A DNA stretch of 64,000 bases from Streptomyces sp. PH10-H1 (lineage in GTDB: Bacteria; Actinomycetota; Actinomycetes; Streptomycetales; Streptomycetaceae), in contig NZ_JASISZ010000034.1 in NCBI RefSeq assembly GCF_030063355.1, forward strand, positions 16,118-80,117. Reading direction: 5' to 3'. Below, piece by piece: positions 1-8,603 of the stretch; within the stretch, counting starts at the first letter, position 1; every line of letters starts with the position of its first letter. Under the pieces are notes generated by a model. It did no database searches and had not been told where the DNA came from. It saw only the letters and a list, made by a program, of their open reading frames with translations. Made by a program: the position numbers and the translations under genes.

Positions 1-2
1 GC

Positions 3-134
3 GAGACGGTGTTCGCCGTGGCCCGCACCGCCGGCTGGATCGCCCACGCGCTGGAGGAGTACCAGGAGCACCCCTTGCGGCTGCGCCCCAGCGGCCACTA
101 CACCGGACCCAGGCCGCCCCAGCCGCTGCCGTGA
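3..134 (+). CDS. Citrate synthase family, C-terminal end (5' partial)
   Basis: Only the last 43 residues lie in the window. The reading frame from base 3 gives TVFAVARTAGWIAHALEEY followed by a tail with RLRPSGHYTGPR, which is the conserved end of citrate or methylcitrate synthases: the ARTAGWIAHALEEY helix and the arginine-rich closing segment. The enzyme condenses an acyl-CoA with oxaloacetate. Which subtype it is cannot be decided from this fragment. It ends 97 bases before the RiPP-like precursor gene and reads in the same direction, but nothing shows that they are co-transcribed. Confidence 0.8.
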   Translation, partial: ETVFAVARTAGWIAHALEEYQEHPLRLRPSGHYTGPRPPQPLP

Positions 135-230
135 CGACCTGCACGTCCACCACATCCCGACCCCCTCTCGGGACTCCTTGGGCACCTTCCCCTCACTTAC
201 CCGCCCGAGGGAGTCGAGGAGGTGTATCTC

Positions 231-332
231 ATGTCGGAGAAGAAGATGTCGTCCGCGTCCAGCAAGCCGGAAGAGCTTGAGGAGTCGGAGCAGAGCGAGG
301 AGTCGGTGGAGCCCAACTGGGTTGCCACCTGA
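231..332 (+). CDS. Putative RiPP precursor peptide, 33 aa
   Basis: This small gene has a strong ribosome site (GAGGAGG about 9 bases before ATG). The peptide has a Lys/Ser-rich start, a Glu/Ser-rich acidic middle, and ends in EPNWVAT with a single Trp and no Cys. It sits directly upstream of a radical SAM/SPASM enzyme that has a PqqD/RRE-like N-terminal region, the usual arrangement for a ribosomally made, post-translationally modified peptide. The acidic part would then be the leader and the Trp/Val-containing tail the likely modified core. I do not recognise a named RiPP class; the lack of Cys argues against thioether (ranthipeptide or SCIFF-like) chemistry. Function is inferred from context and size only. 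Confidence 0.6.
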   Translation: MSEKKMSSASSKPEELEESEQSEESVEPNWVAT

Positions 333-464
333 GCGAGCGGCACCACCAGGGGCGTGCCCGTACGCCATGGGCGGGCACGCCCGCGCCGAGCCGTTCCGGG
401 GACGGAACGGAAGCCGGCCGGGGAGGACGCGGAACGCAAGCGGGAGGGAAGGGAAGGCCGCCAC

Positions 465-1952
465 ATGCCGATCGACCTGGCGCCGGACACTCGCATCGGA
501 GTGTCCGACCATCTCCAGCTCGAAGCCGGTGACGGCGCCGCCGCGGGGAAGACTCTGGTGGTCGCCCCCGGCACCGGCGGCTGGACGGTCACCGAGGACG
601 CCGGCGCACTGGCGCTGCTCGCGCATCTCGACGCGAACGGCCCCGCCTCCCTCGCCGACCTGTACGCGCTCGGCGACCCCATCGCCCGGGTCTCCCACGA
701 CACCGTCCGGGAGCTCTTCGACCGGGGCCTGCTGGAGGCGGACCACCGGGTGCGCGGCACCTCGGCCACCCGCCCCGCCCCGGGCCTGGAACTGATCTCC
801 CCCAAGGCCGCCCACAACAGCTATCCGGTGCTCGGCATCTTCCATGTGCACAACTGGTGCAATCTGGCGTGCACTTACTGCTACACCATCGAGGAGGGCA
901 TCCCCCGGGAGCAGCTCTCCGCCGAGGTGATGTGCAAGGCCGTCGACGAACTCGCCGACATGCCGACCCGGTTCACCAGTTTCGAGTTCCACGGCGGTGA
1001 GCCCACCATGGCCATGCCGGCCATCCGTGAGGTCACCGCCCACGCCCAGCAGGTCTACGCACGCGCCGGCAAAAAGGTCCGCTTCTCCATCCAGACCAAC
1101 GCCTACAACCTGTCCCCGCAGGTGTGCCAGTTCCTCGCCGACAACGACTTCTCGGTCCGCGTCTCGCTGGACGGCATGCCCGGGACGCATGACGAATTCC
1201 GGGTGGACCACGCGGGCAAGGGCTCCTACCGGGGCGTCGTCCGCGGCATCCGCAGGCTCCAGGACCTGGGGATCGCGGTGCACGCGGTCTGCGTCGTGCA
1301 CGCGGGCACCGCGGACCGCATCGTGGAGATGTACGACTCGATGGCCGCGCTGGACGTCGCCAGCGTCCGCTTCCTGCCGGTGTTCACCACCGGCAAGGCC
1401 GGGCTCGAGCAGTGGCTCACCGGCGAGCGGTATCTGGCCGCCTACCTCGGAGTGGTCCGGCACGTGGCCCGGCTCGGACGGGCCGGCGCCCCCACCGTGC
1501 CGCTGGCCAACCTCACTGCCGGGGAACTGGGTTCGCTGCGCTCCTTCAAGCGCGAGTACATGTGCATGCGCAACCCGTGCCGTGCCGGGGTCAACATGGT
1601 CACCGTCGACACCAACGGCGACCTCTACCCCTGCGAGGAGATGGTCGGCAAGCCGGAGTTCGTCATCGGCAACCTGCGCACCGAGACCATCCGCGACGCG
1701 CTCGACACCAGCCCCGTGGTGCGGCAGCTGCGCGACCGGCATGTCGAGGAGATCGACGAGTGCGCGAAGTGCACCTGGAAGCAGATGTGCCACGGCGGCT
1801 GCGTGCACAAGAGCTACACCCACTTCAAGAGGCTCGACCGGGAATCGGAGCACTGCTCGTACTACAAGGGCGTCTACCGTGAACTGATCTGGCTCGAGGT
1901 GAAGGAGCCCGGCAGCTGGGAGGCGCTGAGCCCGTCCGGAGCCCGCCGGTGA
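465..1952 (+). CDS. Radical SAM/SPASM peptide-modifying enzyme
   Basis: The 495-residue protein has three parts. Residues about 15-95 look like a PqqD/RRE-type winged-helix region (GGWTVTEDAGALALL onward) that would bind the leader peptide. The radical SAM motif is CNLACTYC at residues 132-139, followed by FEFHGGEPT. A C-terminal SPASM region has the Cys spacing for auxiliary iron-sulfur clusters (GDLYPCEE, then CAKCTWKQMCHGGC). It should generate a 5'-deoxyadenosyl radical to crosslink, epimerise or oxidatively trim the neighbouring peptide. I chose ATG 465 because it follows GGGAAGG and starts just before the RRE-like part; an upstream in-frame start at 354 would add an unlikely Arg-rich stretch. 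The stop overlaps the next gene (GTGA), so translation is probably coupled. Confidence 0.85.
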   Translation: MPIDLAPDTRIGVSDHLQLEAGDGAAAGKTLVVAPGTGGWTVTEDAGALALLAHLDANGPASLADLYALGDPIARVSHDTVRELFDRGLLEADHRVRGTSATRPAPGLELISPKAAHNSYPVLGIFHVHNWCNLACTYCYTIEEGIPREQLSAEVMCKAVDELADMPTRFTSFEFHGGEPTMAMPAIREVTAHAQQVYARAGKKVRFSIQTNAYNLSPQVCQFLADNDFSVRVSLDGMPGTHDEFRVDHAGKGSYRGVVRGIRRLQDLGIAVHAVCVVHAGTADRIVEMYDSMAALDVASVRFLPVFTTGKAGLEQWLTGERYLAAYLGVVRHVARLGRAGAPTVPLANLTAGELGSLRSFKREYMCMRNPCRAGVNMVTVDTNGDLYPCEEMVGKPEFVIGNLRTETIRDALDTSPVVRQLRDRHVEEIDECAKCTWKQMCHGGCVHKSYTHFKRLDRESEHCSYYKGVYRELIWLEVKEPGSWEALSPSGARR

Positions 1953-3145
1953 ACCGCCCCTGGCCCGCCGCGTACGCGCGCCTGCTGGGCGCGCGGCTGC
2001 TGCTGCGCAGCTACTTCTTCCTCCCCTACATCGTCCTGTACGCCCGCCAGGTCGGGGTGTCGCTGGGCACCCTCCTGGTCATCGAGGCCGTCTTCGCGCT
2101 GCTGATCGTGCTGATGGACCTGCCCGCCGGGCTCTTCGCGGACCGGATCGGGCCCCGGCAGGCGCTGGCGATCGGCGCCGGGATGGAGGGCGCCGCCGCC
2201 CTGCTGCTGGGCTGCTGGCCGCACGCGCTGGTCTTCTGGCTCGTGCAGCCGCTGTTCGCGGCGGCCACCGCGCTCACCCAGGGCAGTGACGCGGGTCTGG
2301 CGGGCGCCCTGCTGCGCCGTGCCGGGCGCGGCGCGGAATTCGAGTCCGGGGAGCGGCTGTTCCAGGCCGGAGCGCTGGGCTGGAACGCGGTGGTCTTCGC
2401 CGCCGCCAGCGCGTTCTCCCTGATCTCCTTGCGCGCCACCTTCGTGGCCAGCGGCATCGTGCTGTGCCTGACCGTCGCGCTGGCCCTCTCGGTCCCCGAC
2501 GCCCGCAGCGCCACCAATGACGACGAACGGCCGGGCCTGGTCGCGCAGTTGACCGGCGTGGGGCGCGCCGTGCGCGACACGGCCGGGCTGCGCTGGGACC
2601 TGACCGCGATGGTGCTGACCGGGACGGCGTTCTCGATCCTGCTCTATCTGACGCCCGTATACGTCGTGGGAGCCGGGATCGACGAGCGGCTGGTCGGTCT
2701 CGTCGCCGCCGCCGTGGCGCTGGGCGCGGCGCTGCTGCTGCACACCGCGCCCGACGGCCTGGGGACCGGCACGGTGGTACTGGCCGCCGTCGCCGCGTCC
2801 GCCGCCCTCGCCTCGGCCTCCGTGGCACTCGTCCTGGCCGGGATCCTGGTGGTCCAGTGCGCCCAGGGACGGCTGCTGCCCTCCTACCGGGCGCTGGTGC
2901 TGCGCGATCTCGCCGACCGAGGCGACGCCACCGCGATGAGCGTGGTCACCACGGCGTCGAGTCTGGGATTCGCCGTACTGGCCCCCTTCCTCGGCATCCT
3001 GGTCGCCCGGCTGGAGCCGGACGGGCTGGCACTGGTGTGCGCACTGCTCTTCTCCTGCGCCGGGGCGACGCTGCTGGTCCGGATGCGCACGGCACGGCGG
3101 TGGCGGACCGGCGCACCGGCCGGCCGGCAGGAGGGCGCCGTATGA
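1949..3145 (+). CDS. MFS transporter, probable peptide-product exporter
   Basis: A 398-residue membrane protein with about 12 hydrophobic segments and an MFS motif A between TM2 and TM3 (GLFADRIGPR, residues 61-70). It starts at GTG overlapping the stop of the radical SAM gene and ends with an ATGA overlap into the SDR gene, so it belongs to the same operon. By position it most likely exports the modified peptide or its processed product. Substrate specificity cannot be read from sequence. Confidence 0.8.
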   Translation: MNRPWPAAYARLLGARLLLRSYFFLPYIVLYARQVGVSLGTLLVIEAVFALLIVLMDLPAGLFADRIGPRQALAIGAGMEGAAALLLGCWPHALVFWLVQPLFAAATALTQGSDAGLAGALLRRAGRGAEFESGERLFQAGALGWNAVVFAAASAFSLISLRATFVASGIVLCLTVALALSVPDARSATNDDERPGLVAQLTGVGRAVRDTAGLRWDLTAMVLTGTAFSILLYLTPVYVVGAGIDERLVGLVAAAVALGAALLLHTAPDGLGTGTVVLAAVAASAALASASVALVLAGILVVQCAQGRLLPSYRALVLRDLADRGDATAMSVVTTASSLGFAVLAPFLGILVARLEPDGLALVCALLFSCAGATLLVRMRTARRWRTGAPAGRQEGAV

Positions 3146-3883
3146 GCGGACGGGAGCCCTGGTCGCTGGCCGGCCGCCGGGTGGTGCTCACCGGGGCCGC
3201 GGGAGCGGTCGGCCGGGAGGCGGCCGCCGCCTTCACCGCCGCGGGCGCCGTCGTCGTCGGCGTGGACCGCAACGAGGCGCCGCTGCGGGAGATGCGCGAG
3301 GACGGCATCCTCGCCGATCATCTGTGCGGCGATCTGCGCGAGCGGGACGTCCAGGACGCCGCGGCCGAATGCTGCGACGCCGATGTGCTGGTCAACAACG
3401 TCGGCGCGGGCGACGCCCGGCCGCTCGCCGACACCGACGACGAGCTGATCGACCGGATGCTCGACATCAACCTCAAGACGGGCGGCGGGTCTGTGCCGCC
3501 GCTTCGCACCGCGGATGGCCGCCCGCGGCCGGGGAAAGATCATCAACATCTCCTCGGTGCTGGCTCTGCACCCCGTCCCCACCGTCCCCGCATACGCGGC
3601 GGCCAAGGCCGCCCTCATCGGCTACACCCGCAGCGCCGCGCTCGAATACGCGGCATTCGGCGTGCAGATCAATGTGCTGGCTCCCGGCTATCTCGAAGGG
3701 CCCAAGAACGCCGCCTACTTCGCCTCCGCGGCGGGCCGGCGCTTCCAGGACCGCTTCATGCCCGACGGCAAGGTGGGACCCACCGACGCGCTCAACGGTC
3801 CGCTGCTCTTCCTCGCCTCCGCCATGTCCGACCACGTCACCGGCCACGTGCTCATCGTGGACGGCGGCTACAGCATCTGGTGA
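3142..3883 (+). pseudogene. Short-chain dehydrogenase/reductase, single-base frameshift
   Basis: The first frame encodes a classical SDR N-terminus: VVLTGAAGAVGREAA (Gly-rich NAD(P) motif), VLVNNVGAG (NNAG-like) and MLDINLKT. It then leaves homology near base 3480. A frame shifted by one base resumes with GLCRRFAPRMAARGRGKIIN, ISSVLAL, the YxxxK active site as YAAAKAAL, and ends VDGGYSIW. Removing one G from the ggcggcggg run at about 3479-3487 would restore LKTAAGLCRRF and a 246-residue enzyme. The protein should be an oxidoreductase acting in the RiPP-like operon. Either the gene is inactivated or the run is a sequencing error; everything else in it looks functional. Confidence 0.75.
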
Positions 3884-3888
3884 GTGCC

Positions 3889-4809
3889 ATGGAATGGATC
3901 GCGCGGCCCCGCTACCGGCTCCCGCTGGAGGACGCCGAGTACGCCTGGCCCAGCCACCCGTCGATGACCGTCGAATGGTTCGGCACCGGTGATCCGGCGA
4001 TCGCCCTGGCCCTGATGCCGCATGCCAACGAACCGCTGGGCTACGCCCTGCACCGGCCGCTGGAGAACCTCGCTCCCGGCTGTGGGCGGGTGGCCGTGGT
4101 CTGGCCGGTGGATCCGCCGCCCGCCGACCGGTACTTCCCGCTCCCCTGCGACTTCCGGGAATTCCTGCGGACGGGTTATCTCCAACCGCTCGAGGAGCAG
4201 ACGGAATTCGCCCACAGCGCCGACCCGGCCACGCTCACCCAGTGCCATGCCGCCGACTTCCGCCGGCTGGTGCAGCTGGCCGCTCCGGCCGCGCTGATCC
4301 TGGTCCACAACGACGCGTTCTCCCGGATCCCCTACCTGTACGGCAACCGCCGGTGGCCCGAGGCCGAGCGGCTGCTCGCCTCGGCGCCGGCCGACGCGTT
4401 CCCCGACGTCCCGCTGGACGAGGTCGAGTGGACCCACCACCTCGGACCGCGCACCTACGCCTACTTCAAGGCGGCCGACATCGACGTCCACGGCAGCGAG
4501 GCGGCCGGCGTCTACGTCGCCGAAGCACTGCGCATCCCGGTCCTCACCGCGGAACTGCCGATGTTCGACTGGACCGGCATCGGCGACGGGCTGCGGATCG
4601 CGGTGCGCCGGCGGATGGAACGGTGGATCGAGGAGGGCTGCGGCGACACCGCCTCGATGGTCGCCGACAGCGATGCCCTGCTCGCCGGACGCCCCGTGCC
4701 GATGATCGCGCCCGAGGTCAACGCCCGCGCGCTGCACGCGATCCTGGAAGGCGTACGCGCCGAACTCGACGTTTGGCCGACGGCCTCCGAGCGGTCAACT
4801 CGCCTCTGA
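3889..4809 (+). CDS. M14-like zinc carboxypeptidase/deacylase
   Basis: A 306-residue soluble protein with the zinc-peptidase arrangement of the M14 family: HxxE as H45-A-N-E48 (PHANEPLGY), a third ligand H140 (LILVHNDAF), and a candidate catalytic glutamate E222 (LTAELPMF). ATG 3889 lies 6 bases after the SDR stop, so it closes the operon. In a RiPP context such an enzyme could trim the C-terminus of the precursor or cut residues from the modified core. No signal peptide is seen, so it acts in the cytoplasm. Family membership is by motif order and spacing; an amidohydrolase or succinylglutamate-desuccinylase-like role is possible. Confidence 0.65.
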   Translation: MEWIARPRYRLPLEDAEYAWPSHPSMTVEWFGTGDPAIALALMPHANEPLGYALHRPLENLAPGCGRVAVVWPVDPPPADRYFPLPCDFREFLRTGYLQPLEEQTEFAHSADPATLTQCHAADFRRLVQLAAPAALILVHNDAFSRIPYLYGNRRWPEAERLLASAPADAFPDVPLDEVEWTHHLGPRTYAYFKAADIDVHGSEAAGVYVAEALRIPVLTAELPMFDWTGIGDGLRIAVRRRMERWIEEGCGDTASMVADSDALLAGRPVPMIAPEVNARALHAILEGVRAELDVWPTASERSTRL

Positions 4810-5110
4810 TGGAACCTTCTTGATCCCATACCGGGACATCGGTGGTCACTCCACGGACTGCGGCGTTCCCGAGGCCCGCAGGCCTGGTTGATTCCGGTTC
4901 TTCGATGGCATATTCCAAAGGCGAACAAACGTAGCTCAGCTCATCCGAGTTGGGCAGTCCCGGCTGCCCGTGCACGGTGCTCCGCCCGTCCAACCGCCCC
5001 ACGGACCGACAACCGCCCCAGAGGAGTCATGATCGACACATCCCAGCCGACTGTACGAAAACAAGTGCGCCCGCACTGAATCGGTCTCAGCCCCCACCCG
5101 AGGAGATCGC
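4810..5110. other. Intergenic leader of the terpene synthase
   Basis: About 300 bases between the RiPP-like operon and the terpene synthase. The first half is locally less GC-rich (around ttccaaaggcgaacaaacgtagctc), as expected for a promoter, though I cannot assign clear -35 and -10 boxes. The second half holds a tiny open reading frame at 5029-5079 with its own ribosome site. I see no hairpin strong enough to call a terminator after the peptidase gene. Confidence 0.35.
5029..5079 (+). CDS. Possible 16-aa leader peptide
   Basis: ATG is preceded by AGAGGAGT and opens a 16-residue frame, MIDTSQPTVRKQVRPH, ending 31 bases before the terpene synthase ATG. The good ribosome site is the only support. 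It may be a translated upstream ORF that couples to the terpene synthase gene, or chance. Confidence 0.25.
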   Translation: MIDTSQPTVRKQVRPH

Positions 5111-6157
5111 ATGGCCACCAGCACCGCTCCCGAACTGCTGCCCTTCACCGTCGACTGCCCGCCGATCTGGTGCCCGATTCCGGTCCGTATGCATCCGGAC
5201 GCGGAGGGCATCGATGATCATCTCCTCGACTGGGCCAAACGCTCCGATCTGATCCGCAGCCGGTCCGCAGCCGAGCGGTTCCACTCCGCGGGCTTCGGCG
5301 AGTTCGCGGCACGGGTGTATCCCCGTGCCACGCGGCTGCACCTGGTGGCCGAGTGGCAGGCCTTCAACTGGATCGTCGATGACCGGCTCGATGAGGGGTA
5401 CCTGGAAGGATCCCACCAGGAGCGTGAACACATCGTCCACGATCTGGTCGCCCAGATGCCGCTGGACCTGCGCGCCCCGCGCGCGTCCGGCCCGCTGACC
5501 GCGGCGTTGTCGGACCTCTGGCAGCGCACCGCGAACCACCACTCCTGGGCGTGGCGGGAGCGATTCGCCGCTCACTACCTGGACTTCCTGGCGTTCACGC
5601 TGCTGCCGCACTCGCGCCCGGAGGGGCCGGCCGTGCCTCCCTCCGATGTGCCGACCTTCGTGCGGCGACGCCGGTTGAATTCCGGGTGCGAAATGAGTTT
5701 CGACCTCATCGAGACCGCGAACGCTCAAGAGGTCCCTGCGGCTGTGGCGCGCAGCGACGCCTACCGGGCCGTCCGGCTTGCCGCCAACGACGTCATCTCC
5801 TGGACCAACGACATGTTCTCCATACGCAAGGAGACCGCCCGCGGGGACCAGGACCACCTCGCGGCCGTTCTCCGGCACAGCACCGGCAGTACCTGGCAGG
5901 AAGCCCTCACGCGGGCGGCGGTCATGGTCGAGGCGCTCACCCGGGACTTCCTCGAGGCCAGCGAGGACCTGCGCGCCAGCCGCGCCGTCTACGGTCTCGG
6001 CCACGCAGCCTGGATTCCGGTCGATGAATCGCTGACCGACCTCGGCGAATGGATCGCCGGGAGCTTGAGCTGGCACCAGTGGTCCCCACGCTACAAGGAC
6101 GTGGAGACCACCGAAGCAGGCGCCGTTCCCACCTACATAGAGCGGCACTTGGTGTGA
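5111..6157 (+). CDS. Class I terpene synthase
   Basis: A 348-residue bacterial terpene cyclase. The aspartate-rich metal motif is DDRLDE at residues 90-95 (NWIVDDRLDEG). The NSE triad is ND-MFS-IRKE at 233-241, and the conserved Arg-Tyr pair is near residues 327-328 (SPRYKD). These bind the Mg2+-diphosphate of farnesyl or geranyl diphosphate and trigger ionisation and cyclisation. The size fits a sesquiterpene synthase; the product cannot be predicted. ATG 5111 follows GAGGAGATCGC. The gene is convergent with the conservon P450, 46 bases away, so the two are not an operon, but a functional pairing is possible. Confidence 0.9.
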   Translation: MATSTAPELLPFTVDCPPIWCPIPVRMHPDAEGIDDHLLDWAKRSDLIRSRSAAERFHSAGFGEFAARVYPRATRLHLVAEWQAFNWIVDDRLDEGYLEGSHQEREHIVHDLVAQMPLDLRAPRASGPLTAALSDLWQRTANHHSWAWRERFAAHYLDFLAFTLLPHSRPEGPAVPPSDVPTFVRRRRLNSGCEMSFDLIETANAQEVPAAVARSDAYRAVRLAANDVISWTNDMFSIRKETARGDQDHLAAVLRHSTGSTWQEALTRAAVMVEALTRDFLEASEDLRASRAVYGLGHAAWIPVDESLTDLGEWIAGSLSWHQWSPRYKDVETTEAGAVPTYIERHLV

Positions 6158-6203
6158 CGGCAGGGGTCCGCGTGCCCGTCGGCCCGCCCGTTCCGGCGAC
6201 CGG

Positions 6204-7646
6204 TCACCGGCCCCGCAGCCAGCGGGCCGGCGCCCTCCACCACGGTGTGCGCAGCCGAGGCGCGTGCTGCGGCGGCGGGGGGATCGACGGTGCGGCGGGT
6301 GGCATCTCCGCACGCGTCGCAGCCTGGGCCGGTACCGGTGCGGGCTGCGCGAGCGACTCCGCGTGCGCGGGCTTGCGCGGGGTGAAGGTTACCGGCAGCG
6401 CGGCCAGATTGCGGGACAGCAGGGTGGGGGTCCAGCTCAACTCGTCCTCGTCAACGGCCAGCGTGAGGTCGGGCAACCGGGTGAGCAGGGCATCGATTCC
6501 CGTGTCGGCGATCGCGCGCCCGAGGTCCTGGCCGGGGCACTCGTGCGGGCCGCGGCTGAACGCGAGGTGGGAACGGTTGCCGTACATGGGCACCGAGAGG
6601 TCGGGGCGGACGGCCGGGTCGACGTTGCCGCCGGCCAGGCAGAGCACCAGCATGTCCCCGCCCCTGATGTGCTGCCCGCCCAGCTCCGTGTCGCCGGTGG
6701 CCCATCGGCCGTACACGGTCGTGAACGGCGGCGCGTCCCACAGTGACTGTTCCAGGGCATCGGGAATGGTCATCTGGAGGCCGGCCAGGGATGCCCGGAA
6801 TCGGCGGTCGGTGAGCACCATGCGCAGGGTGTTCACGATCAGGTTGGCGGTGGTCGAGTAGCCCGCGATGAGGACGAGGCGCAGGTGTTCCAGCGCCTCG
6901 TCGTCGGTCAGGGCGGCGGAGTTGCCGATGAGCCACGAGGCGAAGTCGTTGCCCGGTTCGGCACGTTTGCGGGCGACGAGCTCCCGCAACGTCTTCACCA
7001 GGTAGTCGTTGCTCGCGATGGCGGTCTCCGAGCCCTTCATCATGTCCTGCGCGGCTTCGACCAGACGCGGCCCGTAGTCGTCGGACATGCCGAGAACCTG
7101 CGTCATGACGAGCATCGGCAGGTGGCCCGCGAACTGCGTCACCAGATCGGCGTGGCCGTCGGAGCAGAAGGTGTCGACCAGTTGGTTGGCGAAGCGGTTG
7201 ACGTAGCGGCGGATCCCGCGGCCGTCGAAGCGCTCCATGCTCTGGGTGACCGCCGCCCGGAGGCGTTGGTGCTCCGCGCCGTCGACGAAGGAGCACATGG
7301 GCTGCCAGGCGACGATCGGAAGCAGCGGAGAGTCGAGGGGAACGCGGCCCTGCTGCAGCTCCAGCCAGCGCCGGGAGTCACGGGAGAACCGCGAGGGCGT
7401 GCGGGCGACCTCCTCGTTCTCGCGGTGGCCCAGCACGAGCCAGGCGGGGACGTCGCCGTGCAGCAGGACGGGCGCCACGGAGCCGTGTTCCTTGCGCAGC
7501 TGCTCGTACAGGGCCATCGGGTCGGCATCGGCCTCGGGTCCGTACAGCCGCCGCCGGCCGTCGGCTCCCAGGGCGTGCGCCGGGCAGCCCGGGGGCGGGA
7601 CAAGGGGGGAATCGGCATGGGTGTCGTCGGTGGGGGGAGTGCTCAC
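6204..7646 (-). CDS. Cytochrome P450, CYP157-like, lacking ExxR (conservon partner)
   Basis: A 480-residue P450. The heme loop is FSRGPHECPGQDLGR with the axial Cys, and the I-helix reads AGYSTT. The K-helix, where P450s normally have ExxR, reads ALEQSLWDAPPF: the Glu-Arg pair is absent. This EQSLW variant is the known hallmark of the Streptomyces CYP157 family, which occurs in conservons. The GTG start (7646) overlaps the stop of the upstream GTPase gene (GTGA), so it is the last gene of the cvn operon. Its C-terminal tail is Pro/Ala-rich and ends in a basic WWRAPARWLRGR. Substrate unknown; a role as redox sensor or effector of the conservon is as plausible as catalysis. Confidence 0.9.
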   Translation of the reverse strand: MSTPPTDDTHADSPLVPPPGCPAHALGADGRRRLYGPEADADPMALYEQLRKEHGSVAPVLLHGDVPAWLVLGHRENEEVARTPSRFSRDSRRWLELQQGRVPLDSPLLPIVAWQPMCSFVDGAEHQRLRAAVTQSMERFDGRGIRRYVNRFANQLVDTFCSDGHADLVTQFAGHLPMLVMTQVLGMSDDYGPRLVEAAQDMMKGSETAIASNDYLVKTLRELVARKRAEPGNDFASWLIGNSAALTDDEALEHLRLVLIAGYSTTANLIVNTLRMVLTDRRFRASLAGLQMTIPDALEQSLWDAPPFTTVYGRWATGDTELGGQHIRGGDMLVLCLAGGNVDPAVRPDLSVPMYGNRSHLAFSRGPHECPGQDLGRAIADTGIDALLTRLPDLTLAVDEDELSWTPTLLSRNLAALPVTFTPRKPAHAESLAQPAPVPAQAATRAEMPPAAPSIPPPPQHAPRLRTPWWRAPARWLRGR

Positions 7647-8263
7647 TGGGGCTCCGGGTTCGCGGTGAGGGAGTGCAGGTAGCGCATGAGCGTCATCAGG
7701 ACGTCCCGGCTGGACGCCCGCAGGCGGGCGTCGCAGTTGATGATCGGGACGTCGGCGGGCAGGTCCAGGGCGGCCCGCAGCTCCTCCGTGGGGTAGGAGG
7801 GGGCCTCGGGGAAGGTGTTTATGGCGACGACGAAGGGGACGCCGCGGTCCTCCAGTCGTCCGATCACGTCGAAGCTGACTTCCAGCCGACGGGTGTCGAC
7901 CAGCACCACGGCGCCGAGTGCCCCGTCGAACAGGCCGTTCCACAGGAACCAGAAACGTTGCTGGCCCGGCGTTCCGAACAGATACAGCACCAGGTGCTCA
8001 TTGAGGGTGATCCGGCCGAAGTCCATGGCCACGGTGGTGGCGGCCTTGTGCTCGACACCGTGGATGTCGTCGACCCCGACGCCGGCCTGCGTCATCGTCT
8101 CCTCGGTCGACAGCGGCCGGATCTCACTCACCGATCCGACCAGGGTCGTCTTGCCGACCCCGAAGCCGCCCACGATCACGACCTTCACCGCCGCGGCGGC
8201 CGTCGCGGGCAGTATGTCCTCGGTCCGCGGCCCGATGACGGTGTCAGAGCTTCTGAAGTCCAC
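7643..8263 (-). CDS. cvnD: Conservon Ras-like GTPase CvnD
   Basis: The 206-residue protein has a P-loop VGGFGVGKTTLVG, a switch-II-like GTPGQQRF and VVAINTF in place of NKxD. It is the ATP/GTP-binding member of the conserved four-gene conservon set, homologous to MglA/Ras-type switches, and should associate with the roadblock protein CvnB and the sensor CvnA at the membrane. The gene overlaps cvnC upstream by about 20 bases and the P450 downstream. Which numbered conservon it corresponds to cannot be told here. Confidence 0.9.
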   Translation of the reverse strand: MDFRSSDTVIGPRTEDILPATAAAAVKVVIVGGFGVGKTTLVGSVSEIRPLSTEETMTQAGVGVDDIHGVEHKAATTVAMDFGRITLNEHLVLYLFGTPGQQRFWFLWNGLFDGALGAVVLVDTRRLEVSFDVIGRLEDRGVPFVVAINTFPEAPSYPTEELRAALDLPADVPIINCDARLRASSRDVLMTLMRYLHSLTANPEPQ

Positions 8264-8603
8264 GCATTACCGCCTCCAAGAGTGCAACATCGGGAAGAAG
8301 GGCGGGTGGAACCGGCTTTCGTGCCTCCACCCGCTTGTCGGCCAGCAGATCGGCGAGCAGTACGGTGACGACGCTGACGGGCAGCTCCAGATAGGCGGAG
8401 ATCTCGGCCACCGAGAGCGGGGACCGGCACATGCGCACAATGGCGACGTGTTCGGGCTGCATCGTCGGCTGCGGTGGTGACCGGGACACGATCAGTGTGA
8501 CCAGGTCGAGGACGACGTGATCAGTGGATCCACTGCGTCCCCCGGTGATGACATAGAGCCGCTCGGGGCTGGCTTCATCCCAATCTTGGTCTGATTCGCT
8601 CAT
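8244..8603 (-). CDS. cvnC: Conservon DUF742 protein CvnC
   Basis: A 119-residue protein with an acidic N-terminus, the RLYVITGGRSGS stretch and a winged-helix-like second half (SVAEISAYLELPVSVVTVLLADL). This is the DUF742 family that always sits between the roadblock and GTPase genes of conservons. It starts at ATG 8603, overlapping the cvnB stop. Its role is probably an adaptor in the conservon complex. Confidence 0.88.
   Translation of the reverse strand: MSESDQDWDEASPERLYVITGGRSGSTDHVVLDLVTLIVSRSPPQPTMQPEHVAIVRMCRSPLSVAEISAYLELPVSVVTVLLADLLADKRVEARKPVPPALLPDVALLEAVMRGLQKL

Noticed and set aside
1874..2828. Long minus-strand frames opposite the MFS gene
   Set aside because: Gln/Arg/Gly-rich, no start signals, exactly antisense to a well-conserved transporter; high-GC shadow frames.
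2857..4809. A single 650-aa fusion of MFS tail, SDR and peptidase
   Set aside because: It arises only because the SDR frameshift runs into the peptidase frame; conserved starts at 3142 and 3889 with overlap or close spacing show separate genes.
6157..6204. Terpene synthase and P450 as one operon
   Set aside because: They are convergent; the P450 overlaps the conservon GTPase gene instead.
5087..6313. 408-codon frame opposite the terpene synthase
   Set aside because: Antisense of a gene with complete catalytic motifs; composition dominated by Arg, Gly, Val and Gln.
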